Below are positions 9,108 to 16,734 of a stretch of DNA of 64,000 bases, one piece after another. The translations under genes were made by a program, and so were the position numbers. Location of the stretch: positions 5,084,001 to 5,148,000 of the forward strand of contig NZ_FMHV01000002.1 in assembly GCF_900091465.1 (NCBI RefSeq), written 5' to 3'. Numbering within the stretch: position 1 is the first letter of the stretch; each line of letters opens with the position of its first letter. The notes under the pieces were generated by a model, which had not been told where the DNA came from, did no database searches, and saw only the letters and a list, made by a program, of their open reading frames with translations. The stretch is from Micromonospora rhizosphaerae (lineage in GTDB: Bacteria; Actinomycetota; Actinomycetes; Mycobacteriales; Micromonosporaceae).

Positions 9108-9506
9108 CTACAGCGACCGCTCGTAGCTCGCCCAGGCGACGTGCGACTCGTGCAGCGTGACGGTGATCCCGGCCAGGTCGCGTGCGCCCTCGCCCAGCCG
9201 CCCCGCGTGCACCCGCTCGGCGAGGCGGTCGGCGACCGTCCGGGCCAGCACCTCGGTGGTGGTGTTCACCCCGGCGAAGGTGGGCTCGTCGTCGAGGTTG
9301 CGGTAGGTGAGCTCGCCGAGGACGGCCTTGAGCTGCTCGGTGGCCAGGCCGATGTCGACCACGATCCCGTCGGCGTCGAGGTCCGGCCGGCGGAAGTTGG
9401 CGTCGACGACGAAGGTGGCGCCGTGCAGCCGCTGCGCGGGGCCGAAGACCTCGCCCCGGAAGCTGTGGGCGATCATCATGTGGTCACGGACGGTCACGCT
9501 GAACAC
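9108..9506 (-). CDS. 6-pyruvoyl-tetrahydropterin-synthase homologue lacking catalytic residues
   Basis: A 132-aa T-fold protein of the PTPS/QueD family. His14 (IAHSF) and His28 (RLHG) align with two of the usual zinc ligands, but the third is replaced (HGA instead of HGH, Ala30). The catalytic Cys position is Ala24, and the usual Asp-His of the proton relay is LTY. The pterin-anchoring Glu near the C-terminus (TLHESHVAW) is kept. It therefore probably binds a pterin-like ligand but not by the classical PTPS reaction. From memory, a Streptomyces coelicolor homologue (SCO6650) was crystallised and likewise lacks zinc and the triad. Second gene of the operon. Confidence 0.85.
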   Translation of the reverse strand: MFSVTVRDHMMIAHSFRGEVFGPAQRLHGATFVVDANFRRPDLDADGIVVDIGLATEQLKAVLGELTYRNLDDEPTFAGVNTTTEVLARTVADRLAERVHAGRLGEGARDLAGITVTLHESHVAWASYERSL

Positions 9507-9509
9507 GGA

Positions 9510-10490
9510 TCACTCCCCGTCGTAGGTGATGAGGTGGCAGAGCGCGGGCAGCCGGCCCGAGCTGAGTCGGTCGAGCACGTCGGGCAGCTCCGCGAAGCGG
9601 GAGGCGCCGGTGATCAGCGCGTCGAACGCCGGGTCGGCGAGCAGTTCCAGGGCGAGCGCCAGCCGGTCCGGGAAGCTCCGGCTGGCCCGACGGGCCGGCG
9701 ACACCGTGCCGACCTGGCTGCTGCGGATGCTCAGCCGCCCCGAGTGGAACGCCCCGCCCAGGGTGAGCGTCACCGGGCGGTCGCCGTACCAGCTCAGCTC
9801 CAGGACGGTGCCCTCCGGGGCGAGCAGGTCCAGCGAGCGTTGCAGGCCTTCGGCGGTGGCGCTGGCGTGCACCACGAGGTCGCGCCCGTCGGCGGCCTCC
9901 GCCGGCAGCGCGAACTCGACCCCGAGCGCGGTGGCCACCCCGGCGCGGGCGGGGTCGGCGTCGACGAGCTGCACCCGTACGCCGGGGAAGCGGGCGAGGA
10001 GGGCGGCGACACAGCAGCCGACCATGCCGGCGCCGACCACGGTGACCCGGTCGCCGACCAGCGGCGGGGCGTCCCAGAGCGCGTTCACCGCGGTCTCCAC
10101 CGTCCCGGCCAGCACCGCCCGGGCCGCCGGCACGCCGTCCGGCACGGGAACCACCGCCTCGGCCGGCACGACGTACCCGGTCTGGTGCGGGTGCAGGCAG
10201 AAGACGGTACGCCCGCGCAGCCCGTCCGGCCCCTGCTCGACCACGCCGACGGAGAGGTAGCCGTACTTGACCGGGGCCGGGAAGTCGCCCTCCTGGAACG
10301 GGGCACGCATGGTGGCGTACTGGTCGGCGGGGACCTTGCCGGTGAAGACCAGGGTCTCGGTGCCCCGGCTGACGCCGGAGAAGCGGGTGCGGACGAGGAC
10401 CTCGCCCCGGCCGGGAGTGGGCAGCGTCATGGACCGGATCTCGCCCTCGCCCGGGGCGCGGAGCCAGAAGGCGCGGGCGTCGCGGGTCAC
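9510..10490 (-). CDS. Medium-chain (MDR) dehydrogenase, zinc-less BchC-like
   Basis: A 326-aa MDR-family oxidoreductase. The N-terminal GroES-like domain has SGVSRGTETLVFTGKVP, where Zn-dependent ADHs carry the catalytic Cys, so it is probably zinc-free. The Rossmann domain has VTVVGAGMVGCCVAAL. The overall pattern (FQEGDFPAPVKYGYLSVG, ELSWYGD) resembles the 2-desacetyl-2-hydroxyethyl-bacteriochlorophyllide dehydrogenase-like group. The GTG at 10490, 5-10 nt after AGGAAAG, is chosen over the ATG at 10511. It is the promoter-proximal gene of the minus-strand operon and divergent from the CDP-alcohol phosphotransferase gene. Confidence 0.82.
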   Translation of the reverse strand: MTRDARAFWLRAPGEGEIRSMTLPTPGRGEVLVRTRFSGVSRGTETLVFTGKVPADQYATMRAPFQEGDFPAPVKYGYLSVGVVEQGPDGLRGRTVFCLHPHQTGYVVPAEAVVPVPDGVPAARAVLAGTVETAVNALWDAPPLVGDRVTVVGAGMVGCCVAALLARFPGVRVQLVDADPARAGVATALGVEFALPAEAADGRDLVVHASATAEGLQRSLDLLAPEGTVLELSWYGDRPVTLTLGGAFHSGRLSIRSSQVGTVSPARRASRSFPDRLALALELLADPAFDALITGASRFAELPDVLDRLSSGRLPALCHLITYDGE

Positions 10491-10543
10491 GAACTTTCCT
10501 CTTTTCCACATCCGGACCGAACCGGACCGCCGTGTTTCGCGTG

Positions 10544-10572
10544 TTGACTGGCAGGGTTGTCGATCATAGACA
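10544..10572 (+). promoter_or_regulatory. Candidate promoter in the divergent intergenic region
   Basis: TTGACT (10544-10549), a 17-nt spacer and TAGACA (10567-10572), facing the CDP-alcohol phosphotransferase gene. The -35 is close to consensus; the -10 lacks the final T. It lies in the 92-nt gap that must also contain the promoter of the minus-strand operon. Confidence 0.4.
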
Positions 10573-10582
10573 CGGAGGCGGG

Positions 10583-11344
10583 GTGTCCAGGGTTCGAAGT
10601 GGCCCGGTGGTCGGGCTGATTCTCCAGGTCGTCCTGCTGGCCGGGCTCGCCGGCACGGTGGGCCTCGGCCCGGCGGGCTGGCTGGCCGGGCTCGCGTACG
10701 GCGGGGTCCTGTGCGGCCTGCTGCTGCGTGGTCTACGGCGGGCGGACGCGGGCGGGCTGGGCCCGGCCAACCGGGTGACCCTGACCCGGGCCATCCTGGT
10801 CGGCGGTGTGCTGGCACTGACGGTGGACGCGTGGGGGCGGCCGGCGCCGGTGGCGGTGCTGGCCCCGCTGACCGCCGTGGCGCTGGCGCTCGACGCGGTC
10901 GACGGCCGGGCGGCCCGGCGCACCCGCACCGAGAGCGCCCTCGGCGCCCGCTTCGACATGGAGGTCGACGCGTTCCTCCTCCTGGTGCTCAGCGCCCACC
11001 TCGCCCCGTCCGTCGGCGGCTGGGTGCTGGCCATCGGCGCGATGCGGTACGCCTTCGTCGCCGCGAGCTGGCCGCTGCCCTGGTTGCGCCGGTCGCTGCC
11101 GCCGCGGTACTGGCGCAAGGTCGCCGCCGCGACGCAGGGGGTCGTGCTGGCCGTCGCCATGGCCGGCGTGCTGCCCCGGACGGTCAACGCCGTACTGGTG
11201 GCGGGGGCGCTGGCGATGCTGGTCGAGTCGTTCGGCCACGACGTCGCCTGGCTGTGGCGGCACCGCCCGGCCCGGCTCGCCGCCGCCGAGCGCGCCGCCG
11301 CCGAGCGCGCCGCCGCCCGGCCGATGCCGAAGATGCTCTCGTGA
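10583..11344 (+). CDS. CDP-alcohol phosphatidyltransferase family membrane protein
   Basis: A 253-aa polytopic membrane protein with the full catalytic signature DAVDGRAAR, 8 residues, then G-x3-D-x3-D (GARFDMEVD). These enzymes transfer a phosphoalcohol from a CDP-linked donor to an acceptor alcohol, making phospholipid or polyol-phosphate headgroups. GTG at 10583, preceded by GGAGGCGG, is chosen; an upstream Met at 10532 would give an Arg-rich extension. Its stop overlaps the GTG of the next gene (GTGA). It is divergent from the pteridine operon and probably functionally linked to it. Confidence 0.85.
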   Translation: MSRVRSGPVVGLILQVVLLAGLAGTVGLGPAGWLAGLAYGGVLCGLLLRGLRRADAGGLGPANRVTLTRAILVGGVLALTVDAWGRPAPVAVLAPLTAVALALDAVDGRAARRTRTESALGARFDMEVDAFLLLVLSAHLAPSVGGWVLAIGAMRYAFVAASWPLPWLRRSLPPRYWRKVAAATQGVVLAVAMAGVLPRTVNAVLVAGALAMLVESFGHDVAWLWRHRPARLAAAERAAAERAAARPMPKMLS

Positions 11345-13008
11345 CCGGGGACGACCCGCGGCCCGAGGAGGGGCCGTCCCGGGGCCGCCGGCTCCTGCCG
11401 GGCGTGGGAACGGTGCTCGCCGGGCTGCTGGTGCTGGCCGCCCTCGTGGTGCCCGACCAGCTCAGCCGGCTCACCCCGGGGGCGTTCCTGCGGATCCCGG
11501 TGGAGGGGCTGGTCGCTCTCGCGCTCCTGCTCGTGCTCCCCGCCCGGGTACGCCGACCGGTGGCCGCGCTGCTCGGTCTGGCCCTCGGTCTGCTGACCGT
11601 CCTCAAGCTCCTCGACATGGGCTTCTTCGTGGCCCGGGACCGGCCGTTCGACGTGCTGCTGGACTGGGCGCTGCTCGACGACGGCTTCGCGTTCCTCACC
11701 GACTCGGTCGGCCGGGCCGGCACGGTCGCCGCCACTGGCGGAGTCCTGCTCCTCGCCGCCGCCCTGCTCGTCCTGGTGACGCTCTCGGTGCTCCGGCTGG
11801 CCCGGCTCCCGGTGCGGCACCGCGCCGCCACCGTCCGAGCCGTCGCCGCGCTGGCGGTGCTCTGGCTCGGCTGCGCCGTGTTCGGGGTACGCCTCGCCCC
11901 CGGCGTGCCGGTCGCCGACGGGGAGGCGACCGCCCTGGTCGCGAGTCACCTACGGCAGGTGCACGCCGGCCTGACCGACCGGGAGGCGTTCGCCGGTGAG
12001 GCGGCCACCGACGCCTTCCGGGACGTCCCCGGCGACCGGCTGCTGACCGGCCTGCGCGGCAAGGACGTGCTGGTCACCTTCGTGGAGAGCTACGGCCGGG
12101 ACGCGGTCGAGGACCCCGAGTTCGCGCCGCAGGTCGGCGCGGTGCTCGACGACGGCTACCGCCGGCTGCGGGCCGCCGGCTACGACGCCCGCAGCGGTTT
12201 CCTCACCTCGCCGACGTCCGGCGGTGGTAGCTGGCTGGCGCACGCCACGCTGCTCTCCGGGCTCTGGATCGACAACGACCAGCGCCACCACGACCTGCTG
12301 GCCGGCGACCGGCTGACCCTCAACGGCGCCTTCCACCGGGCCGGCTGGCAGACGGTGGGCGTGATGCCCGCCGCCACCCAGCCGTGGCCGGAGGGGAGGT
12401 TCTTCGGCTACGACCGCTACTACGACGCCGAGAGGCTCGCCTATCGCGGCCCCAAGTTCAGCTACGCCCCGATGCCCGACCAGTACACGCTCGCCACCTT
12501 CCAGCGGCTGGAGCGGGCGCGGCCGCACGCCCCGCTGATGGCCGAGATCCCGCTGGTCTCCAGCCACTCGCCGTGGTCGCCCATCCCCAAGCCGGTGGAC
12601 TGGGACGCCGTCGGGGACGGCTCGATCTTCCACCAGGCGTCCACCAGCACGGGCGGCACACGGGATGTGGTGCAGCGGGACAACGCCCAGGTCCGCGCCG
12701 ACTACCGGCGCTCCATCGAGTACACGCTGGGCACCCTGATCTCCTACCTGCAGACCTACGGCGGGGACGACCTGGTGCTGGTCTTCCTGGGCGACCACCA
12801 GCCCACGCCGGCGGTCACCGGCGAGGGCGCCGGCCGGGACGTGCCGATCACCATCGTCGCGCACGACCCCGCCGTGCTGGACCGGATCGCCGGCTGGGGC
12901 TGGCAGGAGGGTCTGCGCCCCGGGCCGCGGGCCCCGGTCTGGCGGATGGACACCTTCCGGGACCGGTTCCTCACCGCGTTCGGCCCGCAGCCCGGGGCCG
13001 CTCGGTGA
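11341..13008 (+). CDS. LtaS/sulfatase-like membrane phosphatase-superfamily enzyme
   Basis: A 555-aa protein with about five N-terminal transmembrane helices in the first 190 residues, followed by an extracellular alkaline-phosphatase/sulfatase-superfamily domain. Metal-site landmarks are visible: VTFVESYGRD, the SPTSGGGSWLAH segment likely to hold the nucleophile, and LVFLGDHQP. The layout recalls lipoteichoic-acid synthase-like phosphoglycerol transferases. The GTG start overlaps the previous stop, so the two genes are translationally coupled. With a CDP-alcohol phosphotransferase next to it, a role in assembling or trimming a membrane-anchored phospho-polyol is plausible (inference). Confidence 0.8.
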   Translation: MTGDDPRPEEGPSRGRRLLPGVGTVLAGLLVLAALVVPDQLSRLTPGAFLRIPVEGLVALALLLVLPARVRRPVAALLGLALGLLTVLKLLDMGFFVARDRPFDVLLDWALLDDGFAFLTDSVGRAGTVAATGGVLLLAAALLVLVTLSVLRLARLPVRHRAATVRAVAALAVLWLGCAVFGVRLAPGVPVADGEATALVASHLRQVHAGLTDREAFAGEAATDAFRDVPGDRLLTGLRGKDVLVTFVESYGRDAVEDPEFAPQVGAVLDDGYRRLRAAGYDARSGFLTSPTSGGGSWLAHATLLSGLWIDNDQRHHDLLAGDRLTLNGAFHRAGWQTVGVMPAATQPWPEGRFFGYDRYYDAERLAYRGPKFSYAPMPDQYTLATFQRLERARPHAPLMAEIPLVSSHSPWSPIPKPVDWDAVGDGSIFHQASTSTGGTRDVVQRDNAQVRADYRRSIEYTLGTLISYLQTYGGDDLVLVFLGDHQPTPAVTGEGAGRDVPITIVAHDPAVLDRIAGWGWQEGLRPGPRAPVWRMDTFRDRFLTAFGPQPGAAR

Positions 13009-13021
13009 CGTCCGCCCGCTT

Positions 13022-13036
13022 CCCGGCGCCGCCGGG
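13022..13036 (+). terminator. Hairpin after the LtaS-like gene
   Basis: CCCGGC (13022-13027), loop GCC and GCCGGG (13031-13036) lie 14 nt after the stop of the membrane enzyme gene. A small GC hairpin without a U-tract. Confidence 0.35.
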
Positions 13037-13040
13037 TGAC

Positions 13041-13094
13041 GTCGCTCAGGCCGCTTCCCGGCCCCGCCGCGTGCGGTCGCTCAGGCCGCTTCCC
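13041..13094. repeat. 19-nt direct repeat at the 3' end of a small gene
   Basis: GTCGCTCAGGCCGCTTCCC occurs at 13041-13059 and again at 13076-13094. The second copy contains the stop codon and last codons of the 96-aa gene, so the first copy is a duplicated tail of that gene. It probably arose by a small tandem duplication. Confidence 0.6.
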
Positions 13095-13371
13095 CGTGCC
13101 GGTTCCACTGCGTCGGGACGGGCGGCTCCCCCGCCGCCGACCGCCGGGAGACCGGGTCGTCGCCCCGGGCCAGCCGCATCGCCCGCCGGGCGTTGACCAG
13201 CGCGTCGCAGGGCGCGCTCTGCTGGGCGCAGAGCGGACTGGGGCACCGGCCCTCCTCGTCCGGCTGGTGCGCCCTGGCGACGTCGTACGCCATGCGCCAC
13301 AGCAGCGGGTCCGTCACGTCGTCCGGCAGGACAGCCTCGTGACTGGCCCGGGTTGGTGTCGGGTCGGACAC
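13081..13371 (-). CDS. Small hypothetical protein with Cys residues
   Basis: A 96-aa acidic-to-neutral protein of unknown function. The central segment CPSPLCAQQSAPCDALVNARRAMRLAR has three Cys and resembles short conserved actinobacterial proteins. The GTG at 13371 (VSDPTPTR) follows GAGAGGGG; an earlier Met at 13413 is possible. There is no signal peptide or membrane segment. About 200 nt without any recognisable feature separate it from modC. Confidence 0.5.
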   Translation of the reverse strand: MSDPTPTRASHEAVLPDDVTDPLLWRMAYDVARAHQPDEEGRCPSPLCAQQSAPCDALVNARRAMRLARGDDPVSRRSAAGEPPVPTQWNRHGEAA

Positions 13372-13573
13372 GCCGAACCCCTCTCGTCGTCGCTCACCTG
13401 GTGGTTCACCCACCTGGCCGACATCAAACCTCCGTCGTCGGAGGGCCGAACGTCCACGAGGCGTCGGTCACGCCAGGTCGTGGTCGAGCTGGCCGAGCCG
13501 CCTCTCCCCCAAGCCGGCACCCACCGACGCCGCGTCAGCCTGCGAAACGGTGTGGGCCGTACGGCTTCCCCTT

Positions 13574-14635
13574 TCAGGCCGGGTAGGCGCGGGTCTCCGC
13601 CGCCTTGACCGCCGCCCAGACCGGCTGGCCGGGGGCGAGGTGGAGGTGGGCGGCCGCGGCCGGGGTGACGTCCGCGGCGACGGCGATCGGGCCGTCGAGC
13701 TGGACCCGCAGGTTGTCGCCGTGCCGCTGCACCCCGGTGACGGTGGCCGGCCAGACGTTGCGGGGGCTGCCGTCGGGCCGGGCCGGATGCAGGGCGACGG
13801 CGGCGGGCGGGAAGGCGACGAAGGCGTCGCCGTCGACCCGGTCGGCCGCGGTTAGGGTCAGCTCGCCGACCCGGACGGCGTGCCCGTCGGCGCGGCCCCG
13901 GTGCAGGTTGAGGCCGACCAGGCGGGCCACGTAGTCGGTGCGCGGCCGGGCGGTGACGGCGGCCGCGTCCCCCTCCTGGACGACCCGCCCGTGCTCCACG
14001 ATGACCAAGCGGTCGGCGAGCACCAGGGCGTCCAGCGGGTCGTGGGTGACCAGCAGCGTCGCTCCGGCGTGCGCGCCGAGGTGACGCTGGAGCTCGGTCC
14101 GGGTGTCCAACCGGGTACGTGCGTCCAGCGCGGCGAGCGGCTCGTCGAGCAGCAGCAGGGTGGGATCGACGGCGAGGGCGCGAGCCAGGGCGACCCGCTG
14201 GGCCTGCCCACCGGAGAGCTGCCGTGGCCGGCGGCGGGCCTGCTCGGCCAGGCCAACCCGGTCGAGCCAGCGCTGCGCCCGGGCCCGGGCGGTACGCCGG
14301 TCGGCCCCCTGTCGGCGCGGCCCGAACGCGACGTTGTCCAGCGCGCTGAGGTGCGGGAAGAGCAGGTAGTCCTGGAACACCACGCCCACCGGCCGCCGCT
14401 CCGGTGGCGTCCAGACCCGGCGGTCGGGGCGGTCGAGGTCGACACCGTCGAGGGTGAGGTGCCCGCCGCTGAGCGGATGGAGGCCGGCCAGGGCCCGCAG
14501 CGCGGTGGTCTTGCCGGCGCCGTTCGGCCCGAGCAGCGCGACGACCTCGCCGGCGGCGATCCGCAGCCGTACGTCGAGGTGGAAGGCGCCCTGGCAGACG
14601 ACCAGGTGCGCGTCGAGCAGGGGCGGCGCGGTCAC
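13574..14635 (-). CDS. modC: Molybdate ABC transporter ATP-binding protein
   Basis: A 353-aa ABC ATPase. Walker A GPNGAGKTT is at residues 36-44, followed by the VFQDYLLFPHLSALDNVAFG Q-loop region, signature LSGGQAQR, Walker B LLLLDEPLAALD and LLVTHDPLDAL. Residues about 285-350 form a Mop/TOBE-like oxyanion-binding domain, which separates ModC from other importers. The GTG start overlaps the modB stop (GTGA). Last gene of the modE-like/modA/modB/modC operon. Confidence 0.9.
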   Translation of the reverse strand: MTAPPLLDAHLVVCQGAFHLDVRLRIAAGEVVALLGPNGAGKTTALRALAGLHPLSGGHLTLDGVDLDRPDRRVWTPPERRPVGVVFQDYLLFPHLSALDNVAFGPRRQGADRRTARARAQRWLDRVGLAEQARRRPRQLSGGQAQRVALARALAVDPTLLLLDEPLAALDARTRLDTRTELQRHLGAHAGATLLVTHDPLDALVLADRLVIVEHGRVVQEGDAAAVTARPRTDYVARLVGLNLHRGRADGHAVRVGELTLTAADRVDGDAFVAFPPAAVALHPARPDGSPRNVWPATVTGVQRHGDNLRVQLDGPIAVAADVTPAAAAHLHLAPGQPVWAAVKAAETRAYPA

Positions 14636-15453
14636 GGCGCGCTGACCCAGCGGTCGCGCAGCCCGGCGAGGATGGCGACGGAGGCGGTGAGCAGGATGAG
14701 GCTGAGCACGATCGCGGCCTGCAGGTCGGTCTCCAGCGCCAGGTAGACGGCGAGCGGCATGGTCTGCGTCCGGCCGGGATAGTTGCCGGCGAACGTGATG
14801 GTGGCGCCGAATTCGCCGAGGGCCCGCGCCCAGCAGAGCACCGCCCCGGCGGCGATGCCGGGGGCGACGAGCGGCAGGGTGACGTGGGTGAAGGTGGTCC
14901 ACCGGCCGGCCCCGAGGGTGGCGGCGGCCTCCTCGTAGCGGGGGTCCGCCCCGCGCAGCGCCCCCTCGACGGCGATGACCAGGAACGGCATGGCGACGAA
15001 CGCCTCGGCGAGCACCACCCCGGTGGTGGTGAACGGCAGGGTCAGCCCGAAGGTGGCGTCCAGCCAGGAGCCGAGCAGCCCGCGGCGGCCGAAGACGAGC
15101 AGCAGCGCCACCCCGCCGACCACCGGTGGCAGCACCAGCGGGACCGTGACCAGCGCCCGGACGAGGCGGCGGCCCGGGAACTCCACCCGGGCGAGCAGCC
15201 ACGCCAGGGGTACGCCGAGCGCGACGCAGACCAGTGTGGCGATGGTGGCGGTCTGCAGGGACAGCCGCAGCGCGGTGAGCACGCCCGGCTGGGTCAGTCG
15301 CTGCGGAAGGGTCGTCCACGGCGCCCGGGCGAGCAGCCCGACCAGGGGCAGGACGAGGAAGAGCAGCCCGAGCCCGGCGGGCACGAACAACGCGAGGGGC
15401 ATCCTGGAGCGCATGCGGCGGGCCGCCGCGCCGGCGGTGTCGTGGGCGGACAC
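14632..15453 (-). CDS. modB: Molybdate ABC transporter permease
   Basis: A 273-aa inner-membrane permease with six predicted helices and the EAA-like loop DPRYEEAAATLGAGRWTTF that docks to ModC. The PLVGLLARAPW N-terminal segment and the MPFLVIAVEGALRG stretch fit ModB. GTG start at 15453, immediately adjacent to the modA stop. Confidence 0.9.
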   Translation of the reverse strand: MSAHDTAGAAARRMRSRMPLALFVPAGLGLLFLVLPLVGLLARAPWTTLPQRLTQPGVLTALRLSLQTATIATLVCVALGVPLAWLLARVEFPGRRLVRALVTVPLVLPPVVGGVALLLVFGRRGLLGSWLDATFGLTLPFTTTGVVLAEAFVAMPFLVIAVEGALRGADPRYEEAAATLGAGRWTTFTHVTLPLVAPGIAAGAVLCWARALGEFGATITFAGNYPGRTQTMPLAVYLALETDLQAAIVLSLILLTASVAILAGLRDRWVSAP

Positions 15454-16242
15454 CTACGCCTGCGGGGCCTGGAACCCGGCGGCGGTGAGCACCGCCCGGC
15501 CGGCGTCGGAGCGGACGAAGTCGACGAAGGCCCGGGCGCCGGTCGGGTTGCCGGCCCGCTTGAGCACGACGATCGGATAATCGTTGACCGCGCCGGCGGA
15601 CTCGGGGAACTCGACGGCCTCCAGGTCGGAGGCGGCGGCGCGGGCGTCGGTGCGGTAGACCAGCGCAGCGTCGACCTCGCCGAGCCGCACCTTCGCCAGC
15701 GCCCCCTTGACGTCCTGCTCCAGGGTGGCCGGGGTGAGCGTGGTCCCCGCCGCGTCGAGCGCCTTGCGCGCCGCCGCCCCGCAGGGCACCTGCTCGGCGC
15801 AGAGCGCGACCTTGACCCCGGGCCGGGTCAGGTCGGCCAGGCCGGTGAGGCGGGCCGGGTTGCCCTTCGGCACCGCGATCACCAGCTGGTTCCGGACGAA
15901 GACGGTGGGCGGGCCCGCGCCGTCGCCGGCGTCGGTCACGGTCTTCATCGTCGCGGGTGACGCGGCGGCGAAGGCGTCGGCCGGCGCCCCCTGAGTGATC
16001 TGGGTGGCGAGCGCGGAGCTGCCGGCGAAGTTGAAGGTCACCGTCGTGCCGGGATGGGCCGCCTCGAAGTCCTTCCCGAGCCGGGTGAAGGTCTCGGTGA
16101 GCGAGGCCGCCGCGAAGACGGTGATCGGCCCGGTCACCCGGTCGCCGCCGGCGGCCGGCTGGTCGCCACCGCCGCAGCCGGTCAGGCCGAGGGTCAGCGC
16201 GGCCACCCCGGCCAGCGCGGCGCGGATCCACCGTACGGTCAC
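15454..16242 (-). CDS. modA: Molybdate-binding lipoprotein
   Basis: A 262-aa secreted lipoprotein with lipobox LTGC and the lipidated Cys at residue 23. The mature part starts with the ModA motif ITVFAAASLTETFTRLGKDF and contains FNFAGSSALATQI, the oxyanion-binding Ser region, and NDYPIVVLKRA. It delivers molybdate (or tungstate) to ModBC. GTG start at 16242, overlapping the regulator gene by 4 nt. Confidence 0.92.
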   Translation of the reverse strand: MTVRWIRAALAGVAALTLGLTGCGGGDQPAAGGDRVTGPITVFAAASLTETFTRLGKDFEAAHPGTTVTFNFAGSSALATQITQGAPADAFAAASPATMKTVTDAGDGAGPPTVFVRNQLVIAVPKGNPARLTGLADLTRPGVKVALCAEQVPCGAAARKALDAAGTTLTPATLEQDVKGALAKVRLGEVDAALVYRTDARAAASDLEAVEFPESAGAVNDYPIVVLKRAGNPTGARAFVDFVRSDAGRAVLTAAGFQAPQA

Positions 16243-16640
16243 GGGCTGGTCCTTCCCCGGGGCGCGGCGGCTCGTTCCACCACGACCGTGGTCGATTTGA
16301 TCACGGCGACGGCCACCGAGCCGACCTGGAGGTCGAGGTCGTCGACCGCCTCGCGGCTCATCAGCGACACGATCCGGAACGGCCCGGCCTGGATGTCGAC
16401 CTGCGCCATCACCGTGTCCTTGACGACTGCGGTGACGATCCCGCGCAGCCGGTTGCGGGCCGAGGAGAGCTCGGGGTGCCCCGGGGCGCGGACGAAGGCG
16501 GCGAGGTCCACTCCGTCGATCACCCGGTGCCCGTGGTCGTCCCGGCTCGCGGCGAGCCGACCGGCGTCGATCCAGCGGCGGACCGTGTCGGCGCTGACGC
16601 CGAGCAGTTCGGCGGCCTCACCGATCCGGAACACCGTCAT
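16239..16640 (-). CDS. MerR/excisionase-HTH plus Mop-domain molybdate regulator
   Basis: A 133-aa two-domain protein. Residues 1-50 are a MerR-like winged helix (FRIGEAAELLGVSADTVRRWIDAGRL). Residues about 60-125 are a single Mop/TOBE domain (SARNRLRGIVTAVVKDTVMAQVDIQ, SREAVDDLDLQVG) that binds molybdate. It is a functional analogue of ModE rather than a full-length ModE. It is the first gene of the mod operon and overlaps modA by 4 nt. A TAGGGT box ends 6 nt before the ATG, and there is no Shine-Dalgarno sequence, so the transcript is probably leaderless. It likely represses its own operon when molybdate is plentiful. Confidence 0.85.
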   Translation of the reverse strand: MTVFRIGEAAELLGVSADTVRRWIDAGRLAASRDDHGHRVIDGVDLAAFVRAPGHPELSSARNRLRGIVTAVVKDTVMAQVDIQAGPFRIVSLMSREAVDDLDLQVGSVAVAVIKSTTVVVERAAAPRGRTSP

Positions 16641-16646
16641 CCGGCC

Positions 16647-16669
16647 ACCCTAGCGCCTCGCAAGTGCGA
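16647..16669 (-). promoter_or_regulatory. Leaderless mod promoter overlapped by a palindrome
   Basis: On the minus strand, the -10 box TAGGGT (16652-16647) is followed by 6 nt and the ATG of the regulator gene, the standard spacing for actinobacterial leaderless mRNAs. Immediately upstream is the perfect palindrome TCGCA-AG-TGCGA (16658-16669), placed where a repressor would block RNA polymerase. It is a probable binding site for the Mop-domain regulator. Confidence 0.6.
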
Positions 16670-16734
16670 CGAGGAACCCACTAAGTGCCTGGCATTCTCC
16701 AATGAATGAGCCGGGCAGGCCATGGCGTCTGCGA

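Noticed and set aside
8271..10547. 758-aa plus-strand frame across the pteridine operon
   Set aside because: Antisense to well-supported genes and of typical shadow composition (Arg/Gly/His/Gln-rich, no domain).
13041..13094. 19-nt direct repeat considered as an attachment or insertion-site duplication
   Set aside because: One copy is just the 3' end of the adjacent small gene, and no integrase, tRNA or transposase is near; a local tandem duplication is simpler.
13574..16231. Single 885-aa frame joining modA, modB and modC
   Set aside because: Only its last 353 codons (modC) are in a coding frame; modA and modB are read in other frames with overlaps. Not a fusion.
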